Below are positions 10,401 through 17,662 of a DNA stretch of 60,852 nt, in pieces. The notes below the pieces were generated by a model. That model saw nothing but the letters and a program-made list of their open reading frames with translations. It did not search any database and was not told the DNA's origin. The position numbers were made by a program, and so were the translations under genes. The stretch's first letter is position 1, and each line of letters opens with the position of its first letter. Origin of the DNA: Bacteroidales bacterium (GTDB lineage: Bacteria > Bacteroidota > Bacteroidia > Bacteroidales > WCHB1-69); assembly GCA_024682995.1 (NCBI GenBank), contig JAIKYR010000043.1, positions 1 through 60,852 of the forward strand, read 5' to 3'.

Positions 10401-13400
10401 TGTTGGTTCTGCACATCCGAAGAAAACAACACATCGGGTTTCTCCGCCTTCCCTGCAGGCATTGACAATAGAGTATTCGGCGAAAGCGCCTATTTTTGGA
10501 CTTCTTCGAGTGATGAATATGGATGGGAAGCACGCTGTCACTATATCTACTATGAGAGTTGTAGCATAGATAATTTCACCAATAACACAAATTATGGACG
10601 CTCTGTCCGATGCATTTATGGTACAGGATATAATATACCTGTCGTGAAAACCGCATCCGTTTCCAGTCTCGGCTATAGCAGTGTGGCCTGTGGTGGGGAA
10701 ATCACCTCCAACGGTGGCGCAAGCGTAACCCAACGTGGTGTATGCTGGAGCACCCAACCGAATCCGAGTATTGATTTCAATAATAACATTACTGTAAACG
10801 GCAACGGATCCGGCTCATTTAGCAGCAATGTCACCGGTTTAACTCCTGGCACCACCTATTATATGCGAGCATACGCCACCAACAGTGCCGGCACCGCTTA
10901 TGGACAGCAAGTCACATTTACCACACTGAATATACCTGTAATCACCACCAAACCCGTGACCAACATACTGGACAGTACCGCTGTTTGCGGCGGCGTCATC
11001 ACCTTTGTCGGCGACGGTCCCATTATGGCCAAAGGCGTATGCTGGAAAACTTCCGTGAATCCGACGGTTAATGACCATATTACCACAGACACCTCTGCGC
11101 AAGCCGACTTCAACTGTCTGCTGACGGAGCTCACACCCGGCACCCGCTATTATGTCCGGGCTTTCGCCACAAACGCTGGTGGAACCGTTTACGGGGCCCA
11201 AGAAAGTTTCTACACTTCAGATGTAAAACCAACCGTTTCCACCGATATGGTGTATGACATCACCACCAATTCTGCTATCGGTGGCGGCCACATCGTTTCC
11301 ACAGGTCTGTCCAACATCACGGCACAAGGTGTATGCTGGAGCACATCCTCAAATCCAACTATTGCCGACAACCACACATCCGACAGCATCGGCACCAGTG
11401 TTTTCTCAAGCAACATCACAGGGCTTGTCACAGGCACCTTGTACCATATCCGTGCCTACGCCACCAACAGTTCGGGTACTGGCTATGGAGAAGATGTGGC
11501 TTTTTTCACTTTAGGAAATCCTTCACAAGACAACCAGCCCTGCCCCAACACACCTACTTTGACCGACTTTGACGGCAACACCTATAACACGGTGAAGATT
11601 GGGCAACAGTGCTGGATGAAGGAGAACCTGCGAACCACCCATTACGCGAACGGCACAGCTATCCCTTCCGGCACCACGAGCAGTACTACAAGCCCATATT
11701 ATTATTACAACTCATCTTCTGGCATTGCTTTGGCTCAACGCGGCTATTTGTATAATTGGGCTGCTGCCATGCACGGTGAAAACTCCTCCGATGCCATTCC
11801 TTCCGGCGTTCAGGGAATCTGTCCCACAGGATGGCACTTGCCTTCCTCCAGCGAATGGAGACAACTCAACACCTATGTAGGTGCCCAAAGCCAATACCTT
11901 TGCAACGGCAATTCCAGATACATAGCCAAGGCGTTGGCCTCCACCACGGGATGGAACGAACATTACGATGATTGCACAGTGGGCAACATCCTTATGAACA
12001 ACAATGCCACTGGATTCTCTGCCATGCCTGTCGGATACTATACGTCTAATGGGAATCACAGCGTCGGCATCTTTACTGCCTTCTGGTCCTCCACCAACAG
12101 TTCTTCAGATTATACAAATATTCTCTCAATGAGTTCAATGTCACCGTATTCGGCCATAGGAACTGACAGGTCTGACTACTATTATTCTGTCCGCTGCCTG
12201 CAAAATGGAAGTATCAGTGGCCTGACAATTCCCACAATCACGACCAATAGTGTGAGCAACGTGATACCCACCTCTGCCCAATGTGGTGGTGATGTAATCT
12301 GCCATGACGAAGTGCCCATCACCGCCAAAGGTATCTGTTGGAGTACGGCGCACAATCCGACAACAGATGACAACCACACGTCTGATGGCAGTGGAGCAGG
12401 AAGTTTTGGCAGCAGTATGACAGGACTGACTCCCGGTGTCACATACTACGTGCGAGCATACGCCGTGAGCGATGCCCTCACCGCCTACGGCAATGAAATC
12501 TCCTTCACCACGCTGGCAGACGGAATACCCTGCGTGGGTGTTGAAACCGTTACCGACATTGACAGCAACGTTTACAATACGGTTCAGATTGGCCAACAAT
12601 GTTGGATGAAGGAAAATCTACGCACGACACACTATCCTGATGGAGAACTGATACCCATAGGTGGCACTTCACAAGACATGTATCCCACCCGTTATGCACC
12701 AGACAACAACATTGCCAACGTACCTGCATACGGATACCTTTACAGTTGGTCAGCAACCATGCATGGGGCCGCTTCCAGCAACTCAAACCCCAGTGGTGTG
12801 CAAGGAATCTGTCCCGATGGCTGGCATGTCCCAAGTCATGCGGAATGGCTCCAGCTTTTCAACTATGTTAGCAATCAAAGCGGTTATATGTGTTCAAAAA
12901 ACAATGGGTCGTCATCTTATGCTAAAGCATTGGCAGCCCCGACAGGATGGTTGGATTATGACTACAATACGGACACTTGGCCTGACGCATGCAGCCCCGG
13001 ATGGCGGCAACAGGGAAGCAACAACGCCACCGGCTTCTCCGCCATGCCCGCCGGATACCACCAAATGCATATTTACGGTTCTTTTGGCCGATTTGGTAAC
13101 TATTGGAGTTCAACCCAAAGTAGTGCCAACCAATGTCATGCCTATTTCTGGGGGTGGAGTTTGGATACGGTATGCATAACCACATTCACCTTTTTTGACT
13201 CGCTTGGCGTCTCTCGTAGTTCGTCTGTTCGCTGTATCCGCAATGCGAATTGGCTGCCTTCTGTTTCAACAAATCCCGTATCATGCAACACCAGCAACAA
13301 GGCTTTCATCAGTGGAAACATCTCAAACGAAGGATCAGCATCTGTCACTGCAAGAGGTGTTTGCTGGAGCACCTCCCACAACCCCACCATTTCCGACAGT

Positions 13401-14240
13401 CACACCAGTGATGGTACTGGCACTGGCTCTTTCAGCACTACAATCACCGGACTACAGCCTTCCACCACCTATTATGCAAGGGCGTATGCCACCAACCATT
13501 ACGGCACTGAATATGGTGATGAGATGAGTTTCACTACTCTTGCTTCCACCAATACGATTCCGGACGGCCAGCCCTGCCCATGCTCGGCTACCGTCACCGA
13601 CATTGACAGTAACACATACAACACGGTGAAGATAGGCAATCAATGCTGGATGAAAGAGAATCTGCGTGTTTTGCACTACGCTAATGGGGAAAACATCCCC
13701 ACTGGGACCCAAGGAAGCTATACCGTTTCCTATTATTACGATTATCCTTCTGGTTTTGCATTGGAGGATCGCGGATATCTGTACAACTGGGCAGCGGTAA
13801 TGCACGGTGTAAACAGCAGCACGGCAAATCCCAGCGGCGTACAAGGTGTCTGTCCAACCGGCTGGCATGTGCCAAGTGAGGCAGAATGGGATCAACTCAC
13901 CAGTTACATGGGCCAAGGCCAATATGCATGCGGAAATTCCAGTTTGTATTTTGCAAAAGCCTTGGCTACCACCACAGGATGGAACACCAGCACTGTCACC
14001 TGTGCGGTAGGCAACACCCCCAGCACGAATAACGCTTCAGGCTTCTCTGCATTCCCAGCAGGTCTTTGGTATAATGGAAGCACATCCAACACATCCGTTT
14101 TTGCCACATTCTGGACTTCTACAGAGGATGACAACAATCAAGCAAAGAGAAAAATTTTACTGAATTCAAGTGTCAGCATGAGCGGTGGAGGCATCCACGA
14201 CAAAAGATACGGCATGTCCGTCCGTTGCCTGCAAGACTAG
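4431..14240 (+). CDS. Giant secreted repeat protein with five FISUMP domains and 17 Fn3-like repeats
   Basis: A 3269-residue exported protein. A signal peptide ends near residue 28 (SNA). Residues 30-80 form a short beta domain. Residues 89-163 closely resemble a T9SS type A sorting domain (PNPFDG, ADINGK, TPQVYVLSV, SLKMV), but at the wrong end of the protein. An Fn3-like repeat follows at about 235-323, then a proprotein-convertase P-domain-like region at about 324-562 (HSWIGDLWISLSCP, NGIWSIQVVD). Five FISUMP domains (Fibrobacter succinogenes major paralogous domain) start near 575, 1852, 2367, 2700 and 3044. Each has an IGxQCWxKEN motif, GWHxPSxxEW and a final SVRC. Between them lie sixteen more repeats of about 90 residues with GG(E/N)V, RGVCWST, PTI and TTYYVRAYATN signatures. 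The last domain reaches the C-terminus with no ordinary sorting domain. It is probably a surface adhesin or binding protein; ligand unknown. Confidence 0.85.
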   Translation: MNIKRFSFGNIIFVFFLLIVCCQVSNAQNTIELLFTGVDQHNNYVKINSIAIENLTRGWSETILFPDTVFTLEMGVGVEDYRQEGTMQVMPNPFDGRTRVNIPSFQNETVTMFLADINGKKCATFTGVLTRGDNIFEISLTTPQVYVLSVITPSGTRSLKMVNRGHAGTDRIRAESNTGKSAKVDLKSTSTHDFELGDEMRYTGHTSVNGITLQSSVVTQTQYISENITLVFDVASGSTHVTTDSIQLHSDGTLSCYGSVQSGQPILDRGFCYSTAHYPTIDDYRIQSGTGTGAFNSTITDLDPSLIWHIRAYATTAATTIYGAEYTLMVKINYTNTDTMFIPDGVACDGNCGRNSYINITNQPAGSTIQSIEDIRYFRLKMEHSWIGDLWISLSCPNQQSVTILKKNASSINGNCASAIPATALGWSTTDASHAHFGLYYEPDGYGHCNGDGSPIGECWNYCWSNAATQGYQYACGQGLVYESCNHLDNVDNPHGGASGSSSSNYVDSTNMATMTNVYHPDESFANLIGCPLNGIWSIQVVDAWASDNGYICEWELALNPNTPVFLSETEVSETPCPQAASVTDYDGNVYGTVAIGSQCWMRENLRTTHTASGTAIIPGNGTDAGTAHYYLPSASDSSGIYGHLYNWKAAENVCPDGWHLPSDSEWAQLTDFLGSLDTCVCGDNPNNVARAMASDTFWSPSSTPCAVGSDLSLNNISNFSTLPVGYTNGTPTAFGTTARFWTATSYNNDYAYYRSLYHDNGFVERNPYGDKAHGMSVRCILAKTPKVTTAAVTNVTDSTAVCGGEVTSIGGAPMTERGLCWSTHAYPTIGDNLVACGAGLGTFTGQMTGLIPGTTYYVRAYATNAAGTVYGASRTFSTLTIPTVTTQNVGNIWDSTATCGGNISYDGGSPVTTRGVCWGTAPNPTIADNHTSDGSGIGTFSSQLTGLVPGTDYNVRAYAINSIGIAYGEQKSFTTKSAPTITLNQATNILSLTASCTYYINSNGQMTITNRGICYSTTPNPTLNDSVIAGTANTGTLQLSGLTPGTTYYVRAYATNAIGTSYSAQISFTTQTIPTLTTAAVSDIDFFTATGGGEVLNTGVPAITARGVCWNTSPNPTIANSHTSDSTGFGTFVSQLTGLTIHTTYYVRAYATNSSGTGYGEQVTFTTLNIPTVTTKNVTNILDSTATCGGSLTSNGDGTLLATGICWSTAMSPTINDFVATDTSLQSNFTCTMTGLIPNTTYYVRAFATNGGGTAYGPQRNFTTKSLPTITLDSATNITSHTASCTYHVTFAGNMAVTARGICYSTTPNPTLQDSVIAGTSSNGTIQLTGLTASTTYYVRAYATNGIGTSYSNLISFTTLSIPTLTTAAVTDIDFFTATSGGEVLNTGVPAITARGVCWSTSSQPTIDDNHTSDSTGFGVFTSHLTGLVPNTTYYVRAYAINSAGINYGNQIVFATPRTPTVSTKTINNITDSSATCGGNVTSNGGAMLLATGVCWSTSQNPTINDFVVTDSTAQPNFTCVMTGLVPNTQYYVRAFATNGGGTSYGVQRSFITRAIPTIALDTITNIQSLSASCSYHLVYNGGVNVSDRGICYSTTPNPTLNDSVIASTANTGTLQLSGLIPGTTYYVRAYATNNFGTGYSNQISFTTLTIPTVITTPISDVSFFTATGGGEVLATGVPAITARGVCWSTEPYPTIADSLTSDSTGFGTFTSHLTGLTPGTTYHVRAYAINNSGISYGEDLTFTTVSVKTELITQYTDTTALAGGSLTPINGSTTANFGVSDWGICWSTTPNPSVHNNIILSTGTLTHFTCNMTNLTSGNAYCVRAFVTINGDTLYGNEVSFTTKEAGIQSCPGVATVTDIDGNTYNTVKIGDQCWTKENMRATRYSDGISIPLGNTSSGTPYHRYYPNDSIINVPVYGYMYDWPTTMHGGISTNATPIQGVCPNGWHVPSHAEWSSMEQYVSNHNTFTCNNSTPCTAKALASKRGWIGCWFCTSEENNTSGFSAFPAGIDNRVFGESAYFWTSSSDEYGWEARCHYIYYESCSIDNFTNNTNYGRSVRCIYGTGYNIPVVKTASVSSLGYSSVACGGEITSNGGASVTQRGVCWSTQPNPSIDFNNNITVNGNGSGSFSSNVTGLTPGTTYYMRAYATNSAGTAYGQQVTFTTLNIPVITTKPVTNILDSTAVCGGVITFVGDGPIMAKGVCWKTSVNPTVNDHITTDTSAQADFNCLLTELTPGTRYYVRAFATNAGGTVYGAQESFYTSDVKPTVSTDMVYDITTNSAIGGGHIVSTGLSNITAQGVCWSTSSNPTIADNHTSDSIGTSVFSSNITGLVTGTLYHIRAYATNSSGTGYGEDVAFFTLGNPSQDNQPCPNTPTLTDFDGNTYNTVKIGQQCWMKENLRTTHYANGTAIPSGTTSSTTSPYYYYNSSSGIALAQRGYLYNWAAAMHGENSSDAIPSGVQGICPTGWHLPSSSEWRQLNTYVGAQSQYLCNGNSRYIAKALASTTGWNEHYDDCTVGNILMNNNATGFSAMPVGYYTSNGNHSVGIFTAFWSSTNSSSDYTNILSMSSMSPYSAIGTDRSDYYYSVRCLQNGSISGLTIPTITTNSVSNVIPTSAQCGGDVICHDEVPITAKGICWSTAHNPTTDDNHTSDGSGAGSFGSSMTGLTPGVTYYVRAYAVSDALTAYGNEISFTTLADGIPCVGVETVTDIDSNVYNTVQIGQQCWMKENLRTTHYPDGELIPIGGTSQDMYPTRYAPDNNIANVPAYGYLYSWSATMHGAASSNSNPSGVQGICPDGWHVPSHAEWLQLFNYVSNQSGYMCSKNNGSSSYAKALAAPTGWLDYDYNTDTWPDACSPGWRQQGSNNATGFSAMPAGYHQMHIYGSFGRFGNYWSSTQSSANQCHAYFWGWSLDTVCITTFTFFDSLGVSRSSSVRCIRNANWLPSVSTNPVSCNTSNKAFISGNISNEGSASVTARGVCWSTSHNPTISDSHTSDGTGTGSFSTTITGLQPSTTYYARAYATNHYGTEYGDEMSFTTLASTNTIPDGQPCPCSATVTDIDSNTYNTVKIGNQCWMKENLRVLHYANGENIPTGTQGSYTVSYYYDYPSGFALEDRGYLYNWAAVMHGVNSSTANPSGVQGVCPTGWHVPSEAEWDQLTSYMGQGQYACGNSSLYFAKALATTTGWNTSTVTCAVGNTPSTNNASGFSAFPAGLWYNGSTSNTSVFATFWTSTEDDNNQAKRKILLNSSVSMSGGGIHDKRYGMSVRCLQD
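4695..4919 (+). other. T9SS-sorting-like domain at the N-terminus of the giant protein
   Basis: This stretch codes for residues 89-163 of the giant protein. The order VMPNPFDG, then VTMFLADINGK, a GDNIF turn, VYVLSV and SLKMV is the usual layout of the Por secretion-system C-terminal domain. Here it lies just after the signal peptide instead of at the end. Confidence 0.6.
7071..9671 (+). repeat. Three copies of a three-module (A-B-C) higher-order repeat
   Basis: Nine Fn3-like modules fall into three types in a fixed order. A begins PTV(T/S)T with DS(T/S)ATCGG. B begins PTI(T/A)L with (T/S)ASC(T/S)Y. C begins PT(L/V) with DI/DV, FFTAT and GGGE-like strands. The A-B-C triplets start near 7071, 7938 and 8815 and end near 9671, a period of about 867 bp. 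This indicates expansion by duplication of whole triplets. Confidence 0.8.
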
Positions 14241-14338
14241 AACCGGCCCAGAAAGGGCATCACGAGTAGAGCCACCAGATTCTGCGGCAGCTGCCAAAGG
14301 AACAATAACGCGAATATAAGACTGTTGCGGAGCATCAT
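14238..14338 (-). pseudogene. Truncated second copy of the small membrane-protein gene
   Basis: Read on the minus strand from the ATG at 14338, this gives MMLRNSLIFALLFLWQLP and onward for 33 residues, then TAG. By eye, 28 of 33 residues and about 84 of 99 bases match the start of the small gene at 3896-4294, and most base changes are at third codon positions. The frame stops exactly where the stop codon of the giant gene lies. The ATG overlaps the TGA of the upstream 257-residue gene (TGATG), so it was once the second gene of that operon. Only the first quarter of the gene survives. Confidence 0.75.
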
Positions 14339-15111
14339 CAATTCATCTTGCCTAATCGTATGCCAACTTTGACATAGCCGAAATGCAGATTGTTCTTTCG
14401 GCTAGCATGAAAAAGGGTATATCCCGCACTTACCGTAGCCCTTTGATACTCAAGGCCAAACCCCGCTTGTAATCGAAAGACAGTCATGGGGAAAAGATTA
14501 TAATACTGGCCCTGATAATACACCAATCCCCCAAAACGAGTTATGAAATCCGCTCCCAATGCCACCTCCATATAAGGATGGAATGCATTTTGTGAGGGAA
14601 AGAAGCCCCGAAGGTCCAACACAAGCGGGAAATTGGCCACATCAAAACCGGCATATCCGGCAGCGGGCGCTAAAAACAGAGCATCTATGCCAGACCCGAT
14701 TCCAATAAAAAACTTATCCCAACAACGGAATCCAAGCGCAACATTCAGCATTGGTCCGGCCTCCTCCTTCGTAAACAAACAGCCTCCCTCTATATAGGTC
14801 TGAAATATAACCTTGTTCACCAAATCATTTCCAGGTCTGTATTTGGGTTTGAGCATATATGATTCCGTCACAGCATCATTATACACCTCTTTTGTCCCAT
14901 TAGCATATTTTATATAAAAAACATCTTTCTTGGCAATCTGATACGAGGGGCCCTCCAAATTGTCCCATTTCTTATAAGTAATCTCATCAATGCCGACAAT
15001 AAGGACCTTAGCTTGTATTTCCTCCGCATTGAGCAGGACAATGACATCCTGGGCAAAAGAGGCGGAAAAGCAGGCAAAGAGAATGGCAAGTGTCAATATT
15101 ATGCGATTCAT
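14338..15111 (-). CDS. Exported protein, probable small outer-membrane beta-barrel
   Basis: A 257-residue protein with a clear signal peptide ending near residue 20 (SFA). Residues 21-75 form a small domain with DVIVLLNAEEIQAKV and ITYKKWDNLEGPSY, of a type often seen at the N-terminus of Bacteroidales exported proteins. From about 95 on, alternating aromatic/hydrophobic strands (VIFQTYIEGGCLF, FRCWDKFFIGIGSG, YVKVGIRLGKMN) suggest an eight-stranded outer-membrane barrel. Ligand and role are unknown. The stop overlaps the start of the truncated small membrane gene. A -7 box at 15129-15136 gives a short leader. Confidence 0.7.
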   Translation of the reverse strand: MNRIILTLAILFACFSASFAQDVIVLLNAEEIQAKVLIVGIDEITYKKWDNLEGPSYQIAKKDVFYIKYANGTKEVYNDAVTESYMLKPKYRPGNDLVNKVIFQTYIEGGCLFTKEEAGPMLNVALGFRCWDKFFIGIGSGIDALFLAPAAGYAGFDVANFPLVLDLRGFFPSQNAFHPYMEVALGADFITRFGGLVYYQGQYYNLFPMTVFRLQAGFGLEYQRATVSAGYTLFHASRKNNLHFGYVKVGIRLGKMN

Positions 15112-15128
15112 GCAGATTGTTTTTTCGG

Positions 15129-15136
15129 CAAAAATA
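15129..15136 (-). promoter_or_regulatory. Bacteroidota -7 box for the 257-residue barrel gene
   Basis: TATTTTTG on the minus strand, 18 bases upstream of the ATG at 15111. Confidence 0.55.
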
Positions 15137-15198
15137 CACTTTTTTCAAACACTCTTCCCCTCTGCCAAAATGTCAGCGTTTTCCACCCGATTCTTTTT

Positions 15199-15215
15199 TT
15201 GGCACAATTGTTGTA
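15199..15215 (+). promoter_or_regulatory. Sigma-54-like promoter candidate upstream of dnaK
   Basis: TTGGCAC and TTGTA have the 12-base GG-to-GT spacing of a -24/-12 promoter. The -12 position has T instead of the usual C, which lowers confidence. It lies 83 bases before the dnaK ATG, and no TAnnTTTG box is obvious nearby. Confidence 0.35.
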
Positions 15216-15297
15216 ACAATGTCCTCGCCGTTTTTGGACCAACGCAGGTTCAGAGGCGGGTAACAAACTGAAATAATAACAATTAAATAAAATTATC

Positions 15298-17232
15298 ATG
15301 GGAAAAATTATCGGAATTGACTTAGGAACTACAAACTCTTGCGTTGCCGTCATGGAAGGCAACGAAGCCACTGTCATCCCCAACAGCGAAGGCAGACGGA
15401 CCACGCCGTCCATCGTGGCTTTCGTGGGTGACAACGAACGTAAAATCGGTGATCCTGCCAAACGTCAGGCCATCACCAACCCCACCAAGACCATCTTCTC
15501 CATCAAGCGTTTCATGGGCGAGACCTACGACCGCGTCACGAAGGAGATTGAGCGCGTGCCCTACACCGTGGAACGCGCGGCCAACAACATGCCGAAGGTG
15601 AAAATCGACGACCGCGGCTACACCGCTCAAGAGATTTCCGCCATGATTCTTCAAAAGATGAAGAAAACGGCTGAAGACTATCTCGGCCAAGAAGTTACGG
15701 AAGCCGTCATCACGGTGCCGGCCTACTTCAGCGACTCGCAGCGTCAGGCCACCAAGGAGGCCGGTGAGATTGCCGGTCTCACGGTGAAGCGTATCATCAA
15801 CGAGCCTACCGCAGCCGCATTGGCCTACGGTCTGGACAAGAAGAAATCCGACTCCAAAGTGGCCGTGTTCGACCTCGGCGGCGGCACCTTCGATATCTCC
15901 ATCCTCGAGCTGGGCGACGGCGTATTCGAAGTGAAGTCCACCAACGGCGACACGCACCTCGGCGGCGACGACTTCGACCATAAGATCATCGACTGGCTGG
16001 CCAACGAGTTCATGAAAGACTACAACGTGGATTTGCGTAAGGACGCCATGGCCCTGCAACGTCTGAAAGAGGCTGCCGAGAAGGCCAAGATCGAGCTTTC
16101 CAGCTCCAACTCCACGGAAATCAACCTGCCGTACATCATGCCCATTGACGGCGTACCGCAACACCTGGTGCGCACGCTCACCCGTGCCCAGTTCGAACAG
16201 CTGTGCGACGACCTGATCCGCGCCACCATCGAGCCGTGCAAGAAGGCTCTGGCCGACGCCGGCTACACCACCTCCGATATTGACGAGGTGATCCTCGTGG
16301 GCGGCTCCACCCGTATCCCGGCCATCCAGGAAATCGTGGAAAAATTCTTCGGCAAGACCCCGTCCAAGGGTGTCAACCCCGATGAAGTAGTGGCCATCGG
16401 TGCTGCTATCCAAGGCGGTGTGCTCACCGGTGAGGTGAAGGACATCCTCCTGCTGGATGTGACCCCGCTGTCCCTCGGTTTGGAAACCCTCGGCGGCGTG
16501 ATGACCAAACTCATCGAAAGCAACACCACCATCCCGACCAAGAAGACGGAGACGTTCACCACGGCCGTTGATAACCAGACCTCTGTGGAAATCCACGTGC
16601 TGCAAGGCGAACGTCCGATGGCAGCCCAGAACAAGAGCATCGGCCGCTTCCACCTGGACGGCATCCCGGCCGCACAACGCGGCGTGCCGCAAATCGAAGT
16701 CACCTTCGACATCGACACCAACGGCATCCTCAGTGTGACAGCCAAAGACAAAGCCTCCGGCAAGGAACAGAAGATCCGCATCGAAGCCTCTTCCGGCCTC
16801 TCCGATGACGAAATCAAACGGATGAAGGCCGAGGCCGAAGCCAACGCCGATGCCGACAAAAAAGCCAAGGAGGAAATCGACAAGCTGAACGCCGCCGACA
16901 GCCTGGTGTTCCAGACCGAAAAGCAGCTCAAGGAGTTCGGCGACAAGGTGCCCGCTGACGACAAGGCCAAGATTGAGGCTGCGGCAGCCAAGCTGAGAAC
17001 CGCACACGACAACAAGGATTTCGCCGCCATTGACGCCGCCACGGCTGAGTTGCAGGGCGCTTGGCAGGCCGCTTCCGCCAAGATGTACCAACAGGGCGGT
17101 GCCCAACAGCCCGGCGCCGACTTCAACGCCGGTGGATTCAACCAGCAGGCTGGCCAACAAGGTCCGCAGGGTGGTACCCACAACGGCAACGACGGAGAAG
17201 TCCAAGACGTTGATTTCGAGGAGGTCCATTAG
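15298..17232 (+). CDS. dnaK: Chaperone protein DnaK (Hsp70)
   Basis: The main Hsp70 chaperone, which binds exposed hydrophobic peptides in the cytoplasm in an ATP-driven cycle with DnaJ and GrpE. At 644 residues it has the full normal length. The ATPase domain occupies about 1-385 and opens with [13 protein letters not shown]. The second phosphate motif [12 protein letters not shown] is near 193 and the adenosine motif VGGSTRIP near 335. The substrate-binding domain follows the linker [13 protein letters not shown]-type segment (here [13 protein letters not shown]) near 383. A helical lid follows, then a Gly/Gln-rich tail ending in DVDFEEV. dnaJ and grpE are not adjacent, so it is transcribed alone and ends at a strong terminator. 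A sigma-54-like element upstream is the only regulatory hint seen. Confidence 0.98.
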   Translation: MGKIIGIDLGTTNSCVAVMEGNEATVIPNSEGRRTTPSIVAFVGDNERKIGDPAKRQAITNPTKTIFSIKRFMGETYDRVTKEIERVPYTVERAANNMPKVKIDDRGYTAQEISAMILQKMKKTAEDYLGQEVTEAVITVPAYFSDSQRQATKEAGEIAGLTVKRIINEPTAAALAYGLDKKKSDSKVAVFDLGGGTFDISILELGDGVFEVKSTNGDTHLGGDDFDHKIIDWLANEFMKDYNVDLRKDAMALQRLKEAAEKAKIELSSSNSTEINLPYIMPIDGVPQHLVRTLTRAQFEQLCDDLIRATIEPCKKALADAGYTTSDIDEVILVGGSTRIPAIQEIVEKFFGKTPSKGVNPDEVVAIGAAIQGGVLTGEVKDILLLDVTPLSLGLETLGGVMTKLIESNTTIPTKKTETFTTAVDNQTSVEIHVLQGERPMAAQNKSIGRFHLDGIPAAQRGVPQIEVTFDIDTNGILSVTAKDKASGKEQKIRIEASSGLSDDEIKRMKAEAEANADADKKAKEEIDKLNAADSLVFQTEKQLKEFGDKVPADDKAKIEAAAAKLRTAHDNKDFAAIDAATAELQGAWQAASAKMYQQGGAQQPGADFNAGGFNQQAGQQGPQGGTHNGNDGEVQDVDFEEVH

Positions 17233-17241
17233 AAATCACAC

Positions 17242-17271
17242 TGTATAGACGCCATGAATCGCGTCTATACA
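17242..17271. repeat. Perfect 11-bp palindromic hairpin after dnaK
   Basis: TGTATAGACGC and GCGTCTATACA form a perfect 11-bp stem around an 8-base loop, starting nine bases after the dnaK stop. It has no T-run and looks like a REP-type palindrome rather than a terminator. It could protect the 3' end of the mRNA. Confidence 0.7.
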
Positions 17272-17280
17272 AAACACCCC

Positions 17281-17317
17281 AACGGGTGCCGCTAAAAACG
17301 GTGCCCGTTTTTTTTTT
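17281..17317 (+). terminator. dnaK rho-independent terminator
   Basis: The arms AACGGGTGCCG and CGGTGCCCGTT pair over 11 positions (two G-U pairs in RNA) around a 7-base loop. A run of ten T follows. Confidence 0.85.
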
Positions 17318-17320
17318 AAA

Positions 17321-17579
17321 CAATGACATAGAAGTTGACCTATCATTATCCTTATGGCATCGCAGGATGTCAATTATCATAGCTGAATGATTTGTTCTTC
17401 ACCTATGATTGAGCGGGTGTCAGCAACGATCCATTGTCCGCACATCCGTGCGGGCATCTTAAAACTCCCCTTCTGTTGCAGAAGGGGAGTTGACTTCGTG
17501 CGGCACCAAGGTGCCACAAGCATTATTAACAATGGAAAAATGTCGCCATAATCTTCTTGGGTCAACTTCTATATCATTG
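17321..17579. mobile_element. MITE-like element with 20-bp terminal inverted repeats
   Basis: The left end CAATGACATAGAAGTTGACC and the right end (GGTCAACTTCTATATCATTG) are inverted copies with one mismatch. Similarity fades inward to a shared TTATGGC. Inside are three palindromes: 17438-17453 (CCGCAC/GTGCGG), 17463-17491 (a perfect 13-bp stem with a 3-base loop) and 17502-17515 (GGCACC/GGTGCC). There is no credible gene. It fills most of the 430-base gap between dnaK and the carbamate kinase gene and is boxed in by the terminators of both. Size, ends and lack of coding fit a MITE. A structured RNA is the alternative. Confidence 0.55.
17463..17491. repeat. Perfect 13-bp inverted repeat within the MITE-like element
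   Basis: AACTCCCCTTCTG and CAGAAGGGGAGTT flank a 3-base loop. No T-run follows on either strand. Confidence 0.7.
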
Positions 17580-17610
17580 CTTTTTATGAATAGACCTCTT
17601 TCGCCAAACA

Positions 17611-17641
17611 AAAAAGGGAAGGATCCCCTTCCCTTTTTTTT
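17611..17641. terminator. Bidirectional terminator after the carbamate kinase gene
   Basis: AAAAAGGGAAGG and CCTTCCCTTTTT pair perfectly over 12 bp around a 4-base loop, with A-run and T-run flanks. It lies 22 bases beyond the carbamate kinase stop codon. Confidence 0.8.
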
Positions 17642-17662
17642 GTAAATTATTTGCTATTGCGT

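Noticed and set aside
15322-17229. A 635-codon open frame on the strand opposite dnaK
   Set aside because: Long antisense frames opposite dnaK are a known effect of its codon use. It has no promoter, no family likeness and its composition simply mirrors dnaK.
17377-17565. A 62-codon frame in the MITE-like element as a gene
   Set aside because: It passes straight through three palindromes and one terminal repeat and has no promoter or recognisable sequence.
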